64,000 bases of DNA from Hyperoodon ampullatus (GCA_949752795.1 OX457075.1:3472001-3536000); one strand, 5' to 3'; positions 29,156 through 61,074 are shown, numbered from the stretch's first letter. The notes: generated by a model from the letters alone, not told the origin. Program-made: numbers and translations.

Positions 29156-29655
29156 TGATCAGAAAACCTGAATAGACATTTTTCCAAAGACAATATGAAT
29201 GGCCAACATATGAAAAGATGCTCAGCATTGCTAATCATCAGAGAAATGTAAATTAAAACCATAATGAGATATCACCTCACACTTGTCAGAATGGCCATCA
29301 TCAAAAAGAAAAGAGATAATAAATGCTGGAGAGGGTGTGGAGAAAAGGGAACCCTCCTGCACTGTTGGTGGGAATGTAAGTTGGTGCAGCCACTATGGAG
29401 AACAGTGTGAAGGCCCCTCAAAAAACTAAAGTTAGAACTACCATATGATCCAGCAATCCCACTTGCAGGTATATATCCAGGAAAAAAAACCCCACTAATT
29501 CGAAAAGTTACATGCACCCCAATGCTGACTGCAGCTCTATTTACCATATAAATAGACATGGAAGCAACCTAAGTGTCCATCGACAGAGGAATGGATAAAG
29601 AAGACGTGGTATGTATTTTTATGTATATATAAAATCTCAACATTAAAATATAAAA
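29156..29655 (+). mobile_element. Old L1 ORF2 3' fragment
   Basis: Plus-strand L1 ORF2 C-terminal codons start abruptly after an opposite-strand L1 end at 29155. Recognisable text includes 'aatgctggagagggtgtgga' near 29321 and 'gtgtccatcgacagaggaat' near 29572. Confidence 0.75.
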
Positions 29656-29664
29656 GTACTTCCT

Positions 29665-29941
29665 GGGCTTCCCTGGTGGCGAGAATCTGCCTGCTAATGC
29701 AGGGGACACGGGTTTGAGCCCTGGTCTGGGAGGATCCCACATGCCGCGGAGCAACTAGGCCCGTGAGCCACAACTACTGAGCCTGCGTGTCTGGAGCCTG
29801 TGCTCCGCAACAAGAGAGGCTGTGATAGTGAGAGGCCCGCGCGGCGCGATGAAGAGTGGCCCCTGCTTGCCACAACTAGAGAAAGCCCTCGCACAGAAAC
29901 GAAGACCCAACACAGCAAAACTAAATTAATTAATTAATAAA
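29665..29941 (+). mobile_element. CHR-type SINE with a small head deletion
   Basis: The head 'gggcttccctggtggcgaga' at 29665 lacks about ten bases (the 'gcagtggttg' part) that every other copy here has. The tail is (aatt)n near 29922-29940. Confidence 0.85.
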
Positions 29942-30611
29942 CTCCTACCCCCAACATCTAAAAAGAAAAAAAGAGAGAAAAGGGAAACCTTTAAAAAAAA
30001 AAAAAAAAACAACTTCCCAAACTCAACTCTTCCCCTCAAATCTGCTGTTTTCAGTGTTCACACTCTGAGTGAGTGACACCTGTATGCTTCCAGTGACAAG
30101 GCTGCAGGTGAAGGGTCAGGAGCGACACTCTTCTGCTGAGCAGGGAATTTCAGAAGTAATGGACTCTTCTACGGGTCAGTGTGCTCTTCCTAATGAGAAG
30201 AGAACACGCCACTTTGCTCATCCCTGCTGTCATGACGAGGTGCTCGAGACGCTGGCTCTACTCGACTGCTCCAGCCTCATTTAACAGCTCCTTTCTCGAG
30301 ACGATGCCATGTGCTCACCCACCTCCTGAGTCCTGTCGGCAATGCCCAGCAATGCTGCAGGGGGTTGTCTGCTCACCTTCCTCATTGAGATTCCGGGCCC
30401 ACATGTTTCTCTCCACCTCCCTCCCTCCGGGCATCTTCCAGGACTCCTGTGGACATGATGACGACGTTCACCACTCAGGCCTCATGGTCTCTTGAGCTTC
30501 TTCCACCGACGCCTGATTCTTAGAAGGTGACCTTAAAGAAATGGGCAAAACCAGGCCATCTCTCCTCTGTAGCATTTAAAGTGACCAAGGGTGTGTCAAC
30601 TTAGACCTGAG
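29942..30611. other. Unassigned DNA in the POMK upstream region
   Basis: It contains an A-rich tract at about 29992-30010 and otherwise unremarkable sequence. Frames of 70-104 codons on the plus strand match nothing I know. Confidence 0.35.
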
Positions 30612-30950
30612 GTCAGGGACCAGAGAACTTTTTTCCGTAAAGGATCAGACAGTAAATGTTCAGGTTTAGGGGCCAGAAGCGGGAATTGACCAGCCACGGC
30701 ACTGTGACGTGCGGGGTGAGAAGCAGTGGTGCTGAGCGACCAGGTAACTGTCAGAGTTATTTCATCTCGCTGTCAGCAGCAGCCAGGCCATGCTACACAA
30801 GTGAGCGAGCATGACTGTGCCCCAACAAAACTGTGTTCATGGAAGCTGAGATTCGAATTTCACATGCCACATGTTCTTTTGATTTTTCCCCCAACATTTC
30901 AAAAAGTGAAAAGCATCCTCAGCTCACAGGCCGTACAAGAATGGGTGGCG
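30612..30950 (+). mobile_element. Non-autonomous hAT-type element
   Basis: The left part has 'taaaggatcagacagtaaat', and the right part has 'gattcgaatttcacatgcca' and 'cagctcacaggccgtacaag'. These phrases belong to a common old mammalian hAT family whose exact name I cannot fix. The whole is diverged and non-coding. Confidence 0.55.
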
Positions 30951-31643
30951 GGGAGCAGCCAGCCAGCCCGCCTTAGGTGACGGCATCCCTCTGGATGTCG
31001 TCGGCCCCCCTTCCATTCCACGCCTTCCACATGGTCTCATCCCCGCACGTGGCTCTGGCGGCTGTGTACACAGCGATCATTTCAGGTCTCTTCTGTGGCC
31101 TGGCTCTTTCTCCTACACTTCGCTCAGCTGGCCCCTCAAGGTCTGCAACATCCATACCTGAATTCTGTCTCTCCAGTCGCCAGCATGCCCACTCCACAGG
31201 GCTCCCCTCTGTGACAGGCACACAACCAGGTGACTTGATTCCTCCCTCCCTGTAGCCACTAGACCAGTCACCACCGACAGTCACTCGTCCCCACAAAGCT
31301 CCCAAATCTGCTCACACCCGCCCCCCCGCCCCCGTTCCCCCGCCCTGATCTAAGTATCACCTTCCTAGGCTTCTGCAATGCTTTCCTACGCACTCTCCCA
31401 CTGCTTTCTCTTTTCCAATCCATTTTCCTCACCAACTAGGATCTTTTTTCTTTCCTGAAATGTTTCAAGCATAAAGGAAGTTAAAACGTAAGATCACGAG
31501 CAACCACGCAGCTCTGTCAAGTAATACTGCATCCCCTTCTTAAAGAAATTACATATTACAAACATGGTCGAAGCCAGGTACCCCTCGCAGTCCTATTCTG
31601 CTCCATCCCAAGAAGTAGTCCCCATCCTCAAGTTGGTATGTCA

Positions 31644-31810
31644 GTAGTTCTCAAACTGTGGTCCCTGTACCTGCCGCAGCACCACCTGGAACTTCTGAGA
31701 AATGCAGGTTCTTGAGTCCTTGCCCACACTTACTGCACCAGAAACTCTGAGGTGGAGCCCAGACATCTGTGTTAACACACGTGACGTGGGGGTGCAAGCT
31801 GAAGTTTAAT
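31644..31810 (+). mobile_element. MER5A-like short hAT element
   Basis: The head 'cagtagttctcaaactgtgg' and 'gcagcaccacctggaacttc' follow the family consensus closely. The tail fades near 'cttgaagtttaat'-like sequence at about 31806. Confidence 0.8.
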
Positions 31811-31918
31811 AATTTCCATGCATGCTTTTTATTCTCACCGCATGAGTATGTGCCCGTAAATAACAACACATAATACATGCGTGTTTTCAAACTTTATATT
31901 AATACAAGCAGTGTTTCA

Positions 31919-32035
31919 CTGTTCGTCCCTCAGTAACCGCAGGGGATTGGTTCCAGGACCCCCTGCGAATACCAACATCTGCGGATGCTCAAGTCCCTCA
32001 TATAAAATGGCGTAGAATCCCTCTGTATCGGGGAT
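31919..32035 (+). mobile_element. Tigger-class DNA transposon end
   Basis: The phrase 'gggattggttccaggacccc' followed by 'gcggatgctcaagtccctca' is characteristic of a Tigger-derived mammalian repeat. Only one terminus is present. Confidence 0.7.
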
Positions 32036-32229
32036 GCAGGACACAAAGTCCTCTTAGGACTTGCTTTTTTAAAAGCCCAGCATTATGTTTTTGAGGTTTA
32101 TCGAAGCAGATACATGACGCTCTACTTTGCTCTTTTGGATTGATTGTACCGCAGCTGGTGATTCAGGTTTGCACACACTTCCTGTGTACATGTGGAAGGT
32201 TTACATAGGGTCTTTTTTAAAAAATCATT

Positions 32230-32498
32230 TTATTTACTTTATTTATTTTTGGCTGCGTTGGGTTTTCATTGCTGCGCGCGGGCTTTCTCTAGTTGCGGCG
32301 AGCGGGGGCTACTCTTCGTTGCAGTGCATGGGCTTCTTATTGCGGTGGCTTCCCTTGTTGCGGAGCAGGGGCTCAGTAGTTGTGGCACGTGGGCTTAGTT
32401 ACTCCACGGCATGTGGGATCTTCCCGGACCAGGGCTCGAACCTGTGTCCCCTGCATTGGCAGGCAGATTTTTAACCACTGTGCCACCAGGGAAGTCCC
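32230..32498 (-). mobile_element. CHR-type SINE, long subtype
   Basis: The T-rich tail is at the left, then 'ttggctgcgttgggttttca' and repeated 'gcgggctt..tagttg' units, ending in 'ccaccagggaagtccc'. An 18 bp imperfect direct repeat flanks it (32212-32229 and 32504-32521). Confidence 0.85.
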
Positions 32499-32539
32499 AC
32501 CCACTTCTTAAAGAAGTCATTCACCCACTCCATCACCTG

Positions 32540-32830
32540 ATGGTCTTTTTTTTTAAGATTTATTATTTACTTAATTTGTTTTTGGCTGCATCGGGTCTTA
32601 GTTGTGGTATGCAGGATCTTTCGTTGCGGCCGCGGGCGTCTTTCTAGTTGTGGCGCCCAGGCTCCAGGGCGTGTGGGCTTTGCACTTTGCGGCAAGAAGG
32701 CTCTCCAGCTGTGGTGTGCGGGCTTAGTTGCTCCGTGGCATGTGGGATCTTAGTTCCCTGACCAGGGACTGAACCCGCGTCCCCTGCATTGTAAGGAGGA
32801 TTCTCTACTACTGGACCACCAGGGAAGTCC
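32540..32830 (-). mobile_element. CHR-type SINE, long subtype
   Basis: It is a second long copy, only about 40 bp from the previous one and in the same orientation. Imperfect repeats of the form gtcyttttt(c)ttttaa lie at both ends. Confidence 0.85.
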
Positions 32831-32831
32831 C

Positions 32832-33359
32832 GTCCTTTTTCTTTTAAAGGCATATTTCTGTAGTATGTTGCCCAGAGCTAGGGAAGAGGCTGTATGGCTG
32901 AGGAAATGTTCTCGTCCAGAAAAAAGCAAAACGACACTGAAAGCTTCTACAAATTAAGAAATAACGATTGAAGGTCCAGGTGGGTAGGAGAAATTCAGGC
33001 ACTGTTTAGATACAAAGGATTTCTGACAATGATAAGAAAAAACTGGCCACAGGAAAAAAGTGGTTCACGCTGCTATACACTCACAGCTTAATTTAAAAAG
33101 AACGGAAAGCAATGGAACAAAATTGGTTTTTACCAGCTACAGAATATTTTACACAACCAGAGAAGAAATGAATTAGTGCCCCCCCCGCCCATACAATTTT
33201 GGTTAGAATCCCATTTTGCCAACAAAGCACAGGTACATTAATCATTTTAAATATTCTGGATGCCTGCTTAGCCTTAAGGTTCTATAGTAAAGGTCAAGCA
33301 TGGGTGGAGGAGACAAGACCACCAAAGAACATGGCTAAACACTGCTTTTTAAAAAGGGG
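32832..33359. other. Unassigned DNA between SINEs and the CpG-rich block
   Basis: I see no repeat or exon here. Confidence 0.35.
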
Positions 33360-33900
33360 CAGCAGACGATTCCAGACCTGGAGGCGGTGGCAGCGCGGCA
33401 CCAACAGAGGCAGGAGATGAAGCCTGTCCCGGCGGCGTGTCCGTCGGCTCAAGTCCAGCTCGGGCACCGGGCAGGACGCGGCACAGCTACCTCCGCACCC
33501 GCCCGCCGCCCCCTCCCCCGCCCCGCCGCCCCTACCTGCGGTCCCCACCGCCCCTACCTGCAGTCCCCACCGCCCCTACCTGCAGTCCCCACCGCCCCTA
33601 CCTGCAGTCCCCACCGCCCCTACCTGCAGTCCCGGCTCCCGGTCTAGCACCTGGCCTCCTGCGCCTGCGCGGCCGGAAGCGCGCCCAGCAGGACCAGCGC
33701 GAGGGTGCGCCCTGGTGTCGTCCTCCCGCCGCCGCGCACCCGGAGGTCGGTCGCCGGAACGCAAAGCCAGAGTCGGAGCGCACCCGGAAGCAGCCCCGGC
33801 GCACCCGGCCGGCTCCTGTGGCGGCTGCTTCTCTGCCAGCGTGTGAGGGCAGTGACGTGTTTAGTCCGGACGCGCAGCCGGGCGCGGGTGCCGGTGCGGA
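33360..33900 (-). promoter_or_regulatory. POMK: CpG-rich block, probable POMK promoter and first exon
   Basis: CG dinucleotides are frequent here and rare on either side. The block lies 7 kb upstream of the first POMK coding exon and 6 kb beyond the FNTA 3' end, with no other minus-strand gene start nearby. Candidate first-exon donors of the form ctgcag|gtaggg occur on the minus strand within the minisatellite at 33531-33634. The exact start of transcription cannot be seen. Long open frames on both strands are due to GC content. Confidence 0.6.
33531..33634 (-). repeat. 22 bp minisatellite repeating a splice-donor-like sequence
   Basis: The plus-strand unit begins 'cctacctgcagtccccaccg' and recurs at 33531, 33553, 33575, 33597 and 33619, exactly 22 bp apart. 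The first copy has one substitution (g for a) and the last is cut short. On the minus strand each unit contains cgcag or ctgcag followed by gtagggg, a good match to a 5' splice site. Confidence 0.9.
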
Positions 33901-34439
33901 GAGGATCTGTACGATCTAAACGCTGCAGAAAGCTCCCGCTCAGCGCAAGGCCGTGCTTCCAAAGGGCGGTCCTCAGACCAGGTGCCGACGCTTCACGGCT
34001 CCAGGGAACTTGTCAGGAGTGCGAATTCTGGGCTCCATCCCAGACCCGGGGCTGGGGCCAGCGCTCTGTGCTTTTACAGGCCCCCGGGGGTGCCCGTGCT
34101 AGACGTCCACGTTTGTTTATGCGTAACTTCATCCTGGAAGAACACTAGGTGAATGCGGAAAAATGCACCCAGCTGAGCCGCGCTGCGTAGGAACGCACAA
34201 TACACACGCACACACCTCAGCATCTCTCAGTGTCTTCAGTTCCTGTCGTGAGCCACAGCCATCCACATCTGGTGTTTCAACTTACTAGTGGGTTTCGGGT
34301 AACTCCCCATCGCTTCACAATAATTCACAAGTTGCAGCCCTTCCAATGCCCATGTCTAGAACTGAGAAATATAATAACCAAAACAAAAAACTCATTGGAT
34401 TGGTTCAATAGTAGAATGCAGATGACAAGAGAAAAAAAG
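33901..34439. other. Flank of the CpG-rich block, unassigned
   Basis: GC content falls quickly after about 34100. No exon or repeat is recognised. Confidence 0.35.
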
Positions 34440-35690
34440 TCAGTGAATCTGAAGACAGATTAATAGAAATGATCTAATCTGACCAACAGAGAAAAAAAAA
34501 GGAAAAAGAAAGAAAAAAAAAGAACAAAAGGCACCTGCGGGACAAGAACAAAAGGTCTAACATTCTTGCACTGAGAATCCCACAGAAGAGAAAGGGCTGA
34601 AAAAATGTTTGAAGAAGTAATGGCTGAAGATATCCCAAGTTTGGTGACACCTACAGATTCAAGAAGCTGAGCAATTAGGGTAAATACAAAGACATCCATG
34701 GCCTGACACATCAAAATCAAATTACTAAAGACAAAAATTTTGCAAGCAGCCAGAGAGAGATGACATGTAGGTGAATGACCATTCTAATGACAGGAAGTGA
34801 CATTTCTCAAGTGCTGAAAGAATTGTAAACTCAGAATTCTGTATCCAGCGAAAACATCTTTCAGGAATGAAGATGAAATAAAGACCTTCTCAGCTGAGGA
34901 AAACTAAACAGAATTTGCAACCAGCAGAACTAATCTAAAAGAACTGCTGAAAGAAATGTCTTCAGGCAAAAGGGAAATTATACGAGAAGGAAACTTGGAA
35001 CATCAGGAATGAAAGAAAAGTAACAAAAATAGTAAATCGGTAAATGTAATAGACTACTCTTCTTGAGTTCTTTAAAATATGTTTGGTGGTTGAATGCAAA
35101 AAAATTGTCTGATGGGATTTTCAATGTAAGTATAGGTAATATATAAGACAGCTATAGCATAAATGGTGGGGGTGAGGAGACCTATACCGTGGTAAGGTTT
35201 CTACATTCCAATTGAAGTGATAAAATATTGATATAAATAGGCTGTAAAAAGTTGAATACGTATTATATAATTCCTAGAGTAACCACTAAAAAATAATAAT
35301 AATAGAGAATAACAGGAAAATCTCCGATCACTTGGCAATTAAATGATACACTTCTAAATGATCCTTGACTGAAAGAGGATGTCTCAAGAAGGGAAATTAG
35401 AAAATATTTTGAGCTGAATAAAAATAGAATGTATAGCATTAAATGCTTATATTGGGGAAAAAATCATCATCTAAGCTTGGATCAATCTAAGCTTCCACCT
35501 TAAAAAATTAGAGCATGTACTATATACTAGAAATTTGCTAAGAGAGATCACACACACACGCAAGTGTGAGGTGAAGCATCTGGTCACGAATCTTAACGTG
35601 GTAGTCATTTCACAATATGTATCAAATCATCATACTGTATGTCTTAGGCTTACACAGTGTTACTTGTGGATTATATCACAATAATTGCTA
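34440..35690 (+). mobile_element. Old L1 or HAL1 fragment (ORF1-like)
   Basis: The sequence reads phrases of old L1 ORF1, such as 'ctgtatccagcgaaaac' near 34841 and 'aatgaagatgaaataaagac' near 34866. An ORF1 3' flank to about 35690 follows. All frames are closed. HAL1 is possible because no ORF2 sequence follows. Confidence 0.6.
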
Positions 35691-36289
35691 GGCAAAAAAG
35701 CTAGAGTGGACCAAATCAAGTAGGAGGAAAGAAATAAAATGTGAGAGAATTCAGTGAAGTTGAAAGTTCTATTATATATACTTTTTTGTTTTTAAAGCTT
35801 GTCGATACACACTGACTTGCCCATTTATGGGTTACAACCCAATTTTGAAAAACATTTTTTTTCTTTTGAAAGACATTGCTTTTTATAACAAACTTCCAGA
35901 GAGAAACCTTCTGGAATCTCTTCCTAATTTATAAGTTAATATCTGGGATATAACCAATTACAGAATGGAGCTGAAGGCCTCACTAACGGATATAAGTAAC
36001 GAAATTTGTCCTCCTTTATGAACCCTTCCTGACCCCATCAGGAAGATAATCCCTCCTGCTTCTGTGTTCCTAAATAGTACTTCTTCAACAAGCTAATAAA
36101 CATTTTCAGGGTACTGAGGGGAGTAGCGTACTGTTGGTCTCTCTCAAAATTGGGATCTCTGAGGGCAGAGATAGTAGTGTCTTACTCTCTTCTCTAGCTC
36201 CAGATTTCCTTTATGTGGGACCAAGCTAGTGCTATTTGCTATATTTGAGATTTTAAAATTTTGTTAATTCATTAATAAAGCAATAAACC

Positions 36290-37640
36290 CATTACATGTT
36301 AACAAAAATAACATTTTATGAACCTTATGTTTTCCAAAAAACCAACCAGGAAAATGGCAGTTTTACATTTTTGCAAATCTCTTTCATCTGACTTAATAGA
36401 AGATTTCCAGATTCTCCTATCTGCTTCTGTATTCAATCTGTTGGAATATGGTGTTTTCGGTTGAAGTACATGAAGAAAATCCACTCATACACACAGATAT
36501 ATAGTCAGAAAGGGAGTATTTTAGGAGTCTTTTAAGAAGTTGTGGATATTCTCCAATACTAGACCAAAATTCGACAAGTGGTGGTTTCTCAAAGGTTAGT
36601 TGCAGTGTGGAATCTGCAACTCTATCAATGTACTTTTTGTGTTCTGTTACATCTGGTAATGTGAATGGATTGTTTATGCATTCATAATAATATCATAGAT
36701 GGGTCATTTGGAAAATATTGGTCTATTGAGCTATATGGATCCACCAATTGTGGATACATTTAACTATTCATTATTGATTTGATAATTAATGAATTAATAA
36801 TTCATTAATATCATCACTTTGATTTCATCAGAAGGTAGCGGGAAGCTGCCAAGCTGACTGTGGTAGATTAAAATTTTCCCTCAAAAGCTCAAATTTTATG
36901 ATTGGCAACAAACACTCAGTTGTTCAAGTACAAATGGCATTCCAAGAAGAGTGGCCGTGGCCTGTTTGGGCCACAACTTACACAATTGCACAAATGCTTT
37001 TCTTCAAGACAACCAAAAAGTTTAGGCGTACTTCCATTCAGTCACACAAAATACTGAAAAGACCGTGAGTACTGTGAATAAAATATATAATTACTGATTC
37101 ATCAAGTACATTGTTCAGTGAATGCATGGCAGTGAAGAAAACAATGAGTACTCAGTACCACTGCCTTGATTTGTGCTAAGGCACCAGCAGTTTTACCCAC
37201 TGTTTATGTGCCAGCAGTGCAGATAGCAACACAGTGAAAGTATTATTGGATAAATAATTTTGAGCTAACAGCCCCTCCACAGACCACATTTTAATTGTTA
37301 GTCCAATGAAAAAAGTGCACTGCCAGGTCTCTGTATTCAGCTGCCCATCAGGAGATGGCCCTCATTAGGATCATCAAAATAAGTCATTATACACTTGAAT
37401 CATGGGGCCTCCTCACCTGATTCCATACTCACTAAGCAACCTTTTGATAAATGAATTGCCACCTAGTTAAACTTCAGGCAGAAAATGCTAAGTGGCTAGG
37501 CTGATGCAATTGCTTGGTCCGCCTGTTACATTTCTCAGCGTAAATTAGTAAACTGCCATTACGCTTTTTATTAAACAGTCTCTTACGAGCTTTGTTGAGT
37601 CAGCAGCCCTGAATCTAATCAATTTGGGGACACTGACGAG
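36290..37640 (-). pseudogene. Second hAT transposase relic (SCAND3/ZBED-like)
   Basis: On the minus strand, near 37195-37110, one frame reads VGKTAGALAQIKAV then STHCFLHCHAF, the core block of hAT transposases of the SCAND3/ZBED class. Further on, at about 36585-36540, it reads LQLTFEKPPLVEFWSS. Near 36430-36360 it reads NRLNTEADRRIW then SSIKSD, corresponding to the end of the hAT dimerisation domain. Many stops and frameshifts lie between. It is more decayed than, and different in sequence from, the copy at 15962-17765. I did not locate terminal inverted repeats. Confidence 0.7.
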
Positions 37641-37904
37641 GTAGTTTCTGAGAGTAAATGCCATCTTATGAAAACTTTTCTGTACAATTTTTTTTCATGA
37701 CACCTTTGAAATTGTCTACATAGGGATGACACTTTATGAAAATTTCAAATATAAATTCAGAGATTTTTGGAGTTTAAAAACAAAAACTGACATGTAAAAT
37801 GTTAAATACCCACAAAGTATATTTTCTCAAGGAATTTTTTTCACCATTATCCTAGTTATTTTGTTTTTTTTGTTGTTGTTTGTTTTTAATCAGACCGCTC
37901 TTTT

Positions 37905-38575
37905 AATTAGTGTTTATTTTTAATTTATTGGCGTACAGTTGCTTTACAATGTTGTGTTAGTTTCTGCTGTACAGCAAAGTGAATCAGTTATACATATACA
38001 TATATCCCCTCTTTTTTAGATTTCCTTCCCTTTTAGGTCACCACAGAGCACTGAGTAGAGTTCCCTCTGCTATACAGTAGGTTCTCATTAGTTACCTATT
38101 TTATACATAGTAGTGTATATATGTCAATCCCAACTCCCAATTCATTCCACCCCACCCATTCCCCCTTGGTATCCATGTTTGTTCTCTACATCTGTGTGTC
38201 TATTTCTGCTTTGCAAATAAGTTCATCTGTACCATTTTTCTAGATTCCACATATAAGCGATATTATACGATATTTTTCTCTTTCTGACTTACTTCACTCT
38301 GTATGACAGTCTCTAGGTCCATCCACGTCTCTGCAAATGGCACTATTTCATTCCTTTTCATGGCTGAGTAATATTCCATTGTATATATGTGCCACATCTT
38401 TATCCATTCCTCTGTTGGTGGACATTTAGGTTGCTTCCATGTCTTGGCTATTGTAAATAGTGCTGCAGTGAACATTGGGGTGCATGTGTCTTTTTGAGTT
38501 ATGATTTTCTCTGGATATATGCCTAGGAGTGGGATTGCTGGGTCATATGGTAGTTTCTCCAGGAATTATTAAAAT
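37905..38575 (-). mobile_element. 5'-truncated L1 3' end
   Basis: It starts with 'ttaatttattggcgtacagt' and runs through antisense ORF2 C-terminal sequence. One minus-strand frame reads KCPPTEEWIKMWHIYTMEYY near 38350-38410. It stops at about 38575. Confidence 0.8.
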
Positions 38576-38640
38576 ACTGTTATTGGGAGTTCCCACAAGC
38601 TGTGTGGCATGGCCAGAAAAAAAGTTTAAAAAAAATATTG

Positions 38641-38840
38641 TGGGAATTCCCTGGTGGTCCAGTGGCTAAGACTCTGTGCTCCTAATTCAGAGGGCCCATG
38701 TTCGATCCCTGGTCAGGAAACTATATCCCACATGCCACGACTAAGAGTTCGCATGCTGCAACTGAGGATCCCGCATGCTGCAACTAAAGGTCCCACATGC
38801 TTCAATTAAGACGTGGTGCAGCCAAATAAATAAATAAATA
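38641..38840 (+). mobile_element. CHR-type SINE, intermediate subtype
   Basis: The head 'gggaattccctggtggtcca' at 38642, B-box region 'gttcgatccctggtcagg' near 38700, then 'catgctgcaact' repeats and an (aaat)n tail. Confidence 0.85.
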
Positions 38841-38891
38841 TTTTTTTAAAAAATCGTTATTTTCTGAATTCTTGAGATAACTGGTTTTTTT

Positions 38892-39014
38892 GTTTGTTTG
38901 TTTGTTTTGCTGCACCACGCAGCTTGCAGGATCTTAGTTCCCTGATCAGGGATTGAACCCAGGCCCCTGAGTGAAAGGGCTGAGTCCTATCCACTGGACT
39001 GACAGGGAATTCCC
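38892..39014 (-). mobile_element. Short SINE
   Basis: A (tttg)n tail at the left is followed by 'gctgcaccacgcagcttgca', a B-box region and the head 'gacagggaattccc' at the right. Confidence 0.85.
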
Positions 39015-39677
39015 TATTCTACTCTATTCTTTAGTTATAGTCTGGTGCTTTGAACACTGAACAAAAATTCTTTATTGATAAGGTGAGATTTAATTACGTG
39101 CAAGTACACAGACACTCGCTTGTTCAACCTTCAACTCCTTTCTAGCATGTCTTCCTGAAGCGTGGAGGCTGGAAAGCTATAAACTACATTTCCCAGATTC
39201 CTTTTTGCAGTTAAGGGTGTTCGATGTCCTTCAGGTTCTTTCCAATCAGATGCACTAAAGTGAGCCTTTACTTTGGAGCCACGTCCTGTGGGAAGGGAAG
39301 CAGGTAAGCCTGCGTGGGAGGTGGTGGAGGTGGACATGGAGCTGGCGGCCTCGCTCAGCAGTTCCTGATCCCAGCACAGGCAACAGCAATGTGATGCTCC
39401 AGTTCTGCAGTGGGGTTTTGGGACATATTTCAGAAGATTGGGTCATTATTCTGTGAGCTACCTATATACCTCAATAAACCCTGTGAGTTTTAAACCACCT
39501 TGAGTGAATTTTGTTGCTTGTAGTCAAGAACCGACCACTTCACATTTTAATTACATTTCCTTTAACATAGTCATGTTTCTGGTTTCTTCAGTTTTATAGC
39601 AATATATCCTTCCTCAATTGCTTTTCTAAGCTGAGACAATGTCCCCTGTATATAGTTAAATGCTATTTAAAAAGTCA
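39015..39677. other. Unassigned DNA downstream of FNTA
   Basis: No gene recognised. The region 39140-39500 may be part of an old repeat but I cannot name it. Confidence 0.3.
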
Positions 39678-39881
39678 GGGGCTTCCCTGGTGGCACAGTG
39701 GTTGGGAGTCCGCCTGCCGATGCAGGGGACACGGGTTCGTGCCCCAGTCCGGGAAGATCCCACATGCCGCAGAGCGGCTGGGCCCATGAGCCACGGCTGC
39801 TGAGCCTGCGCGTCCGGAGCCTGTGCTCTGCAACGGGAGAGGCCACAGCAGTGAGAGGCCCGCGTACAGCAAAGAAAAAAA
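39678..39881 (+). mobile_element. CHR-type SINE just beyond the FNTA 3' end
   Basis: A young-subtype copy with an A-tail at 39871-39886. It is flanked by aaaaagtca at about 39669-39677 and 39882-39890. It lies about 45 bp beyond the probable FNTA poly(A) signal. Confidence 0.9.
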
Positions 39882-39926
39882 AAAAAGTCAAACCACTATG
39901 GCATTGTTTTAGGATACAGCTATAAT

Positions 39927-39932
39927 TTTATT
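39927..39932 (-). terminator. FNTA: Probable FNTA poly(A) signal
   Basis: Minus-strand AATAAA about 490 bases after the FNTA stop codon, in sequence free of repeats. Cleavage would fall near 39.91 kb. The choice is by position and motif only. Confidence 0.55.
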
Positions 39933-40418
39933 ACAAAACCATTCTTTTGGCATTAGTTGGTTACAGTGATAGCAAGGTACTGTGAGTGTGGCAGAGCAGC
40001 TCTAATGGAACAACTGCACTCCCTGCTTTCTGAACTGAAATGTAAGTGACTCATGTCCTTTACATATGCGTTGCCTGCAAACATTAACGCTGCAAATCCT
40101 GACACATACACCGTTTATAGGGCAGTTGCTGCTACGGGGTTACAGTGAATGCTGAAAGGCTACCAAGTTCCTCTGGGGACTTCCTGTTTCTCCTCCCTCC
40201 CCTGAATCACTCTGCTTAACAAGAATCAAATCACTCAGAACCAGTCTGAACAGCAGCAGCACCCCAGGAGCATCACACTGGATTCATGTTAAAAAGCAGT
40301 GCCCGTGTAATGTACGTTTCACACCACAGGCAAAGGGGATGATCGCTCTGGTTTTTAACTCCTGCGTTAGAGTCTCTTAGAAAAATAAAAGCATCCCATC
40401 AAGTTCTTCTAGATGGTG

Positions 40419-60467
<20,049 letters not shown>

Positions 60468-61074
60468 TTAAAACAACCACTGTAGTACAAAGTGTTGTTT
60501 TACTCTGTGAGGAAGATACTTTATTGTATGTATACGATTTATAACAATAAGCAAAAGAAAGAAAATCCAATGACTATGACTGCCACCCTGATAACTTGTG
60601 TCACAGCCAGGATGCATATACAGGGGTTGATGCCAGACTCCAGATCCCCCAGAGACCTTATGCATTAAAGAAAAATTAAGAGTGCATATATCCAAATATA
60701 TTCACTTAGCTGTTTTTCTCACATTTTATTTTGATCAGTTTTTTTTAACTGAAAAAGTAATATACACAATGATAGAAAACTCAAACAGTACAAAAAGGTT
60801 TATGCTAAGTTTCCATTCCACTAAATTCCCAGTCCTTCTCCCCAGAAGCCACTGTGGAGTGATTCTAGTGTATCCTTCCAAATATATCCTATGCACATAG
60901 AAGCATATGTTCTAATTCCATCCTCCCATTTTTTTTTTTAATACAAATGAGATCACATCCCACTCTAACGTCCTAGGCCTTGCTTTTTTCACTCATACAT
61001 TATTCAAGGTCGTATAAACTAGTAAATATCTCTATGGAAAACCACTTGGTAACATCTATTAAAAATTAAAAACT

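Noticed and set aside
33387..34148. Overlapping plus and minus frames of 80-160 codons with proline repeats
   Set aside because: They come from the CpG-rich block and the 22 bp minisatellite, whose unit is not a multiple of three. The protein repeats are by-products.
38576..38640. Short SINE-like scrap ('gagttcccacaagctgtgtg')
   Set aside because: It may be an internally deleted SINE beside the 38641 copy, but it is too short to support an entry.
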